This document shows, piece after piece, positions 5,585 through 5,744 of a stretch of 5,744 nucleotides of DNA. This DNA comes from CAVPGH01 sp046726955 (GTDB taxonomy: Bacteria > Acidobacteriota > Vicinamibacteria > Fen-336), in contig JBKPBQ010000436.1 of NCBI GenBank assembly GCA_046726955.1, positions 1 to 5,744 on the forward strand, written 5' to 3'. A program made the position numbers and the translations under genes. Numbering within the stretch: position 1 is the first letter of the stretch; the number at the start of each line of letters is the position of its first letter. The notes beneath the pieces were generated by a model that saw nothing but the letters and a program-made list of their open reading frames with translations, was not told the origin of the DNA and did not search any database.

Positions 5585-5744
5585 ATGGCTCTCAAGGACA
5601 AGTACAACGATCTCCTGGACCTCGGACAGAAGCTGAACGTGAAGAACGCGGACGTGAAGGAAGAGGCGGGCAAGCTCAAGCTGTGGGCGACCGCCGAGTA
5701 CCAGCTCGAGAAGGACCTCCTCTGGGACAACATCAAGATGCACC
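5585..5744 (+). CDS. Small Lys-rich soluble protein, partial (N-terminal 53 residues)
   Basis: The reading frame starts MALKDKYNDLLDLGQKLNVK and stays open to the right edge, so the C-terminus is missing. The visible part is hydrophilic, rich in Lys, Asp, Glu and Leu, with no signal peptide or membrane segment. It suggests a helix (residues 1-17), a short strand-like segment around GKLKLWATAEY (29-39) and another helix with QLEKDLLWDNIK (40-51). This layout recalls the BON-like first domain of small cytoplasmic LysM proteins (YgaU/Kbp type), a weak resemblance from memory; a LysM domain would have to follow outside the window. A good promoter and a full ribosome binding site suggest high expression. 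It is divergent from rlmN. The lack of stops, strong start signals and GC-rich third positions make it a real gene; its function is not established from what can be seen. Confidence 0.75.
   Translation, partial: MALKDKYNDLLDLGQKLNVKNADVKEEAGKLKLWATAEYQLEKDLLWDNIKMH

Noticed and set aside
5441..5743. Upstream extension of the rlmN frame to the right edge
   Set aside because: It runs antisense to the right-edge gene and its promoter, and lies upstream of the normal RlmN N-terminus.

Overview
The window is a very GC-rich stretch of chromosome packed with housekeeping genes, most of them on the minus strand. The GC richness, the Gram-negative-type membrane glycosyltransferase, the tilS-hpt-ftsH gene order and the divergent Hpt suggest a deep-branching Gram-negative bacterium, for example Acidobacteriota or a relative. 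That assignment is inference from gene style and is not demonstrated here.

Left block (1-2317, all minus). Reading in the transcribed direction, a CAU-anticodon tRNA with an encoded CCA end comes first. It is followed 21 nt later by tilS (tRNA-Ile lysidine synthetase). The hpt gene (purine phosphoribosyltransferase) overlaps tilS by an ATGA. After a 36-nt gap comes the start of ftsH (membrane AAA+ protease), cut by the window edge. The tilS-hpt-ftsH order is widely conserved in bacteria. The tight spacing implies one transcript that begins with, or runs through, the tRNA.

Middle (2318-2585). A short intergenic region separates the tRNA from a plus-strand gene for a 54-residue protein with eight cysteines arranged like a two-zinc cross-brace finger. 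This gene converges with the next block.

Right block (2586-5440, minus). rlmN (radical-SAM 23S rRNA/tRNA adenine-C2 methyltransferase) is followed, with an overlap, by an ArnT/PMT-type GT-C membrane glycosyltransferase that has no conventional start codon at the junction. The rlmN gene has no ribosome binding site, but a good -10 box lies exactly where a leaderless transcript would need it.

Right edge (5441-5744). A 144-bp divergent intergenic region carries a plus-strand promoter, small palindromes and a strong ribosome binding site. It leads into a partial plus-strand gene for a small Lys-rich soluble protein.

No mobile element, CRISPR array, prophage or defence system is visible. The points worth a second look are the tRNA-tilS junction, the altered active-site loops of Hpt, the unusual first acidic motif and start of the glycosyltransferase, the small zinc protein and the probable leaderless rlmN.
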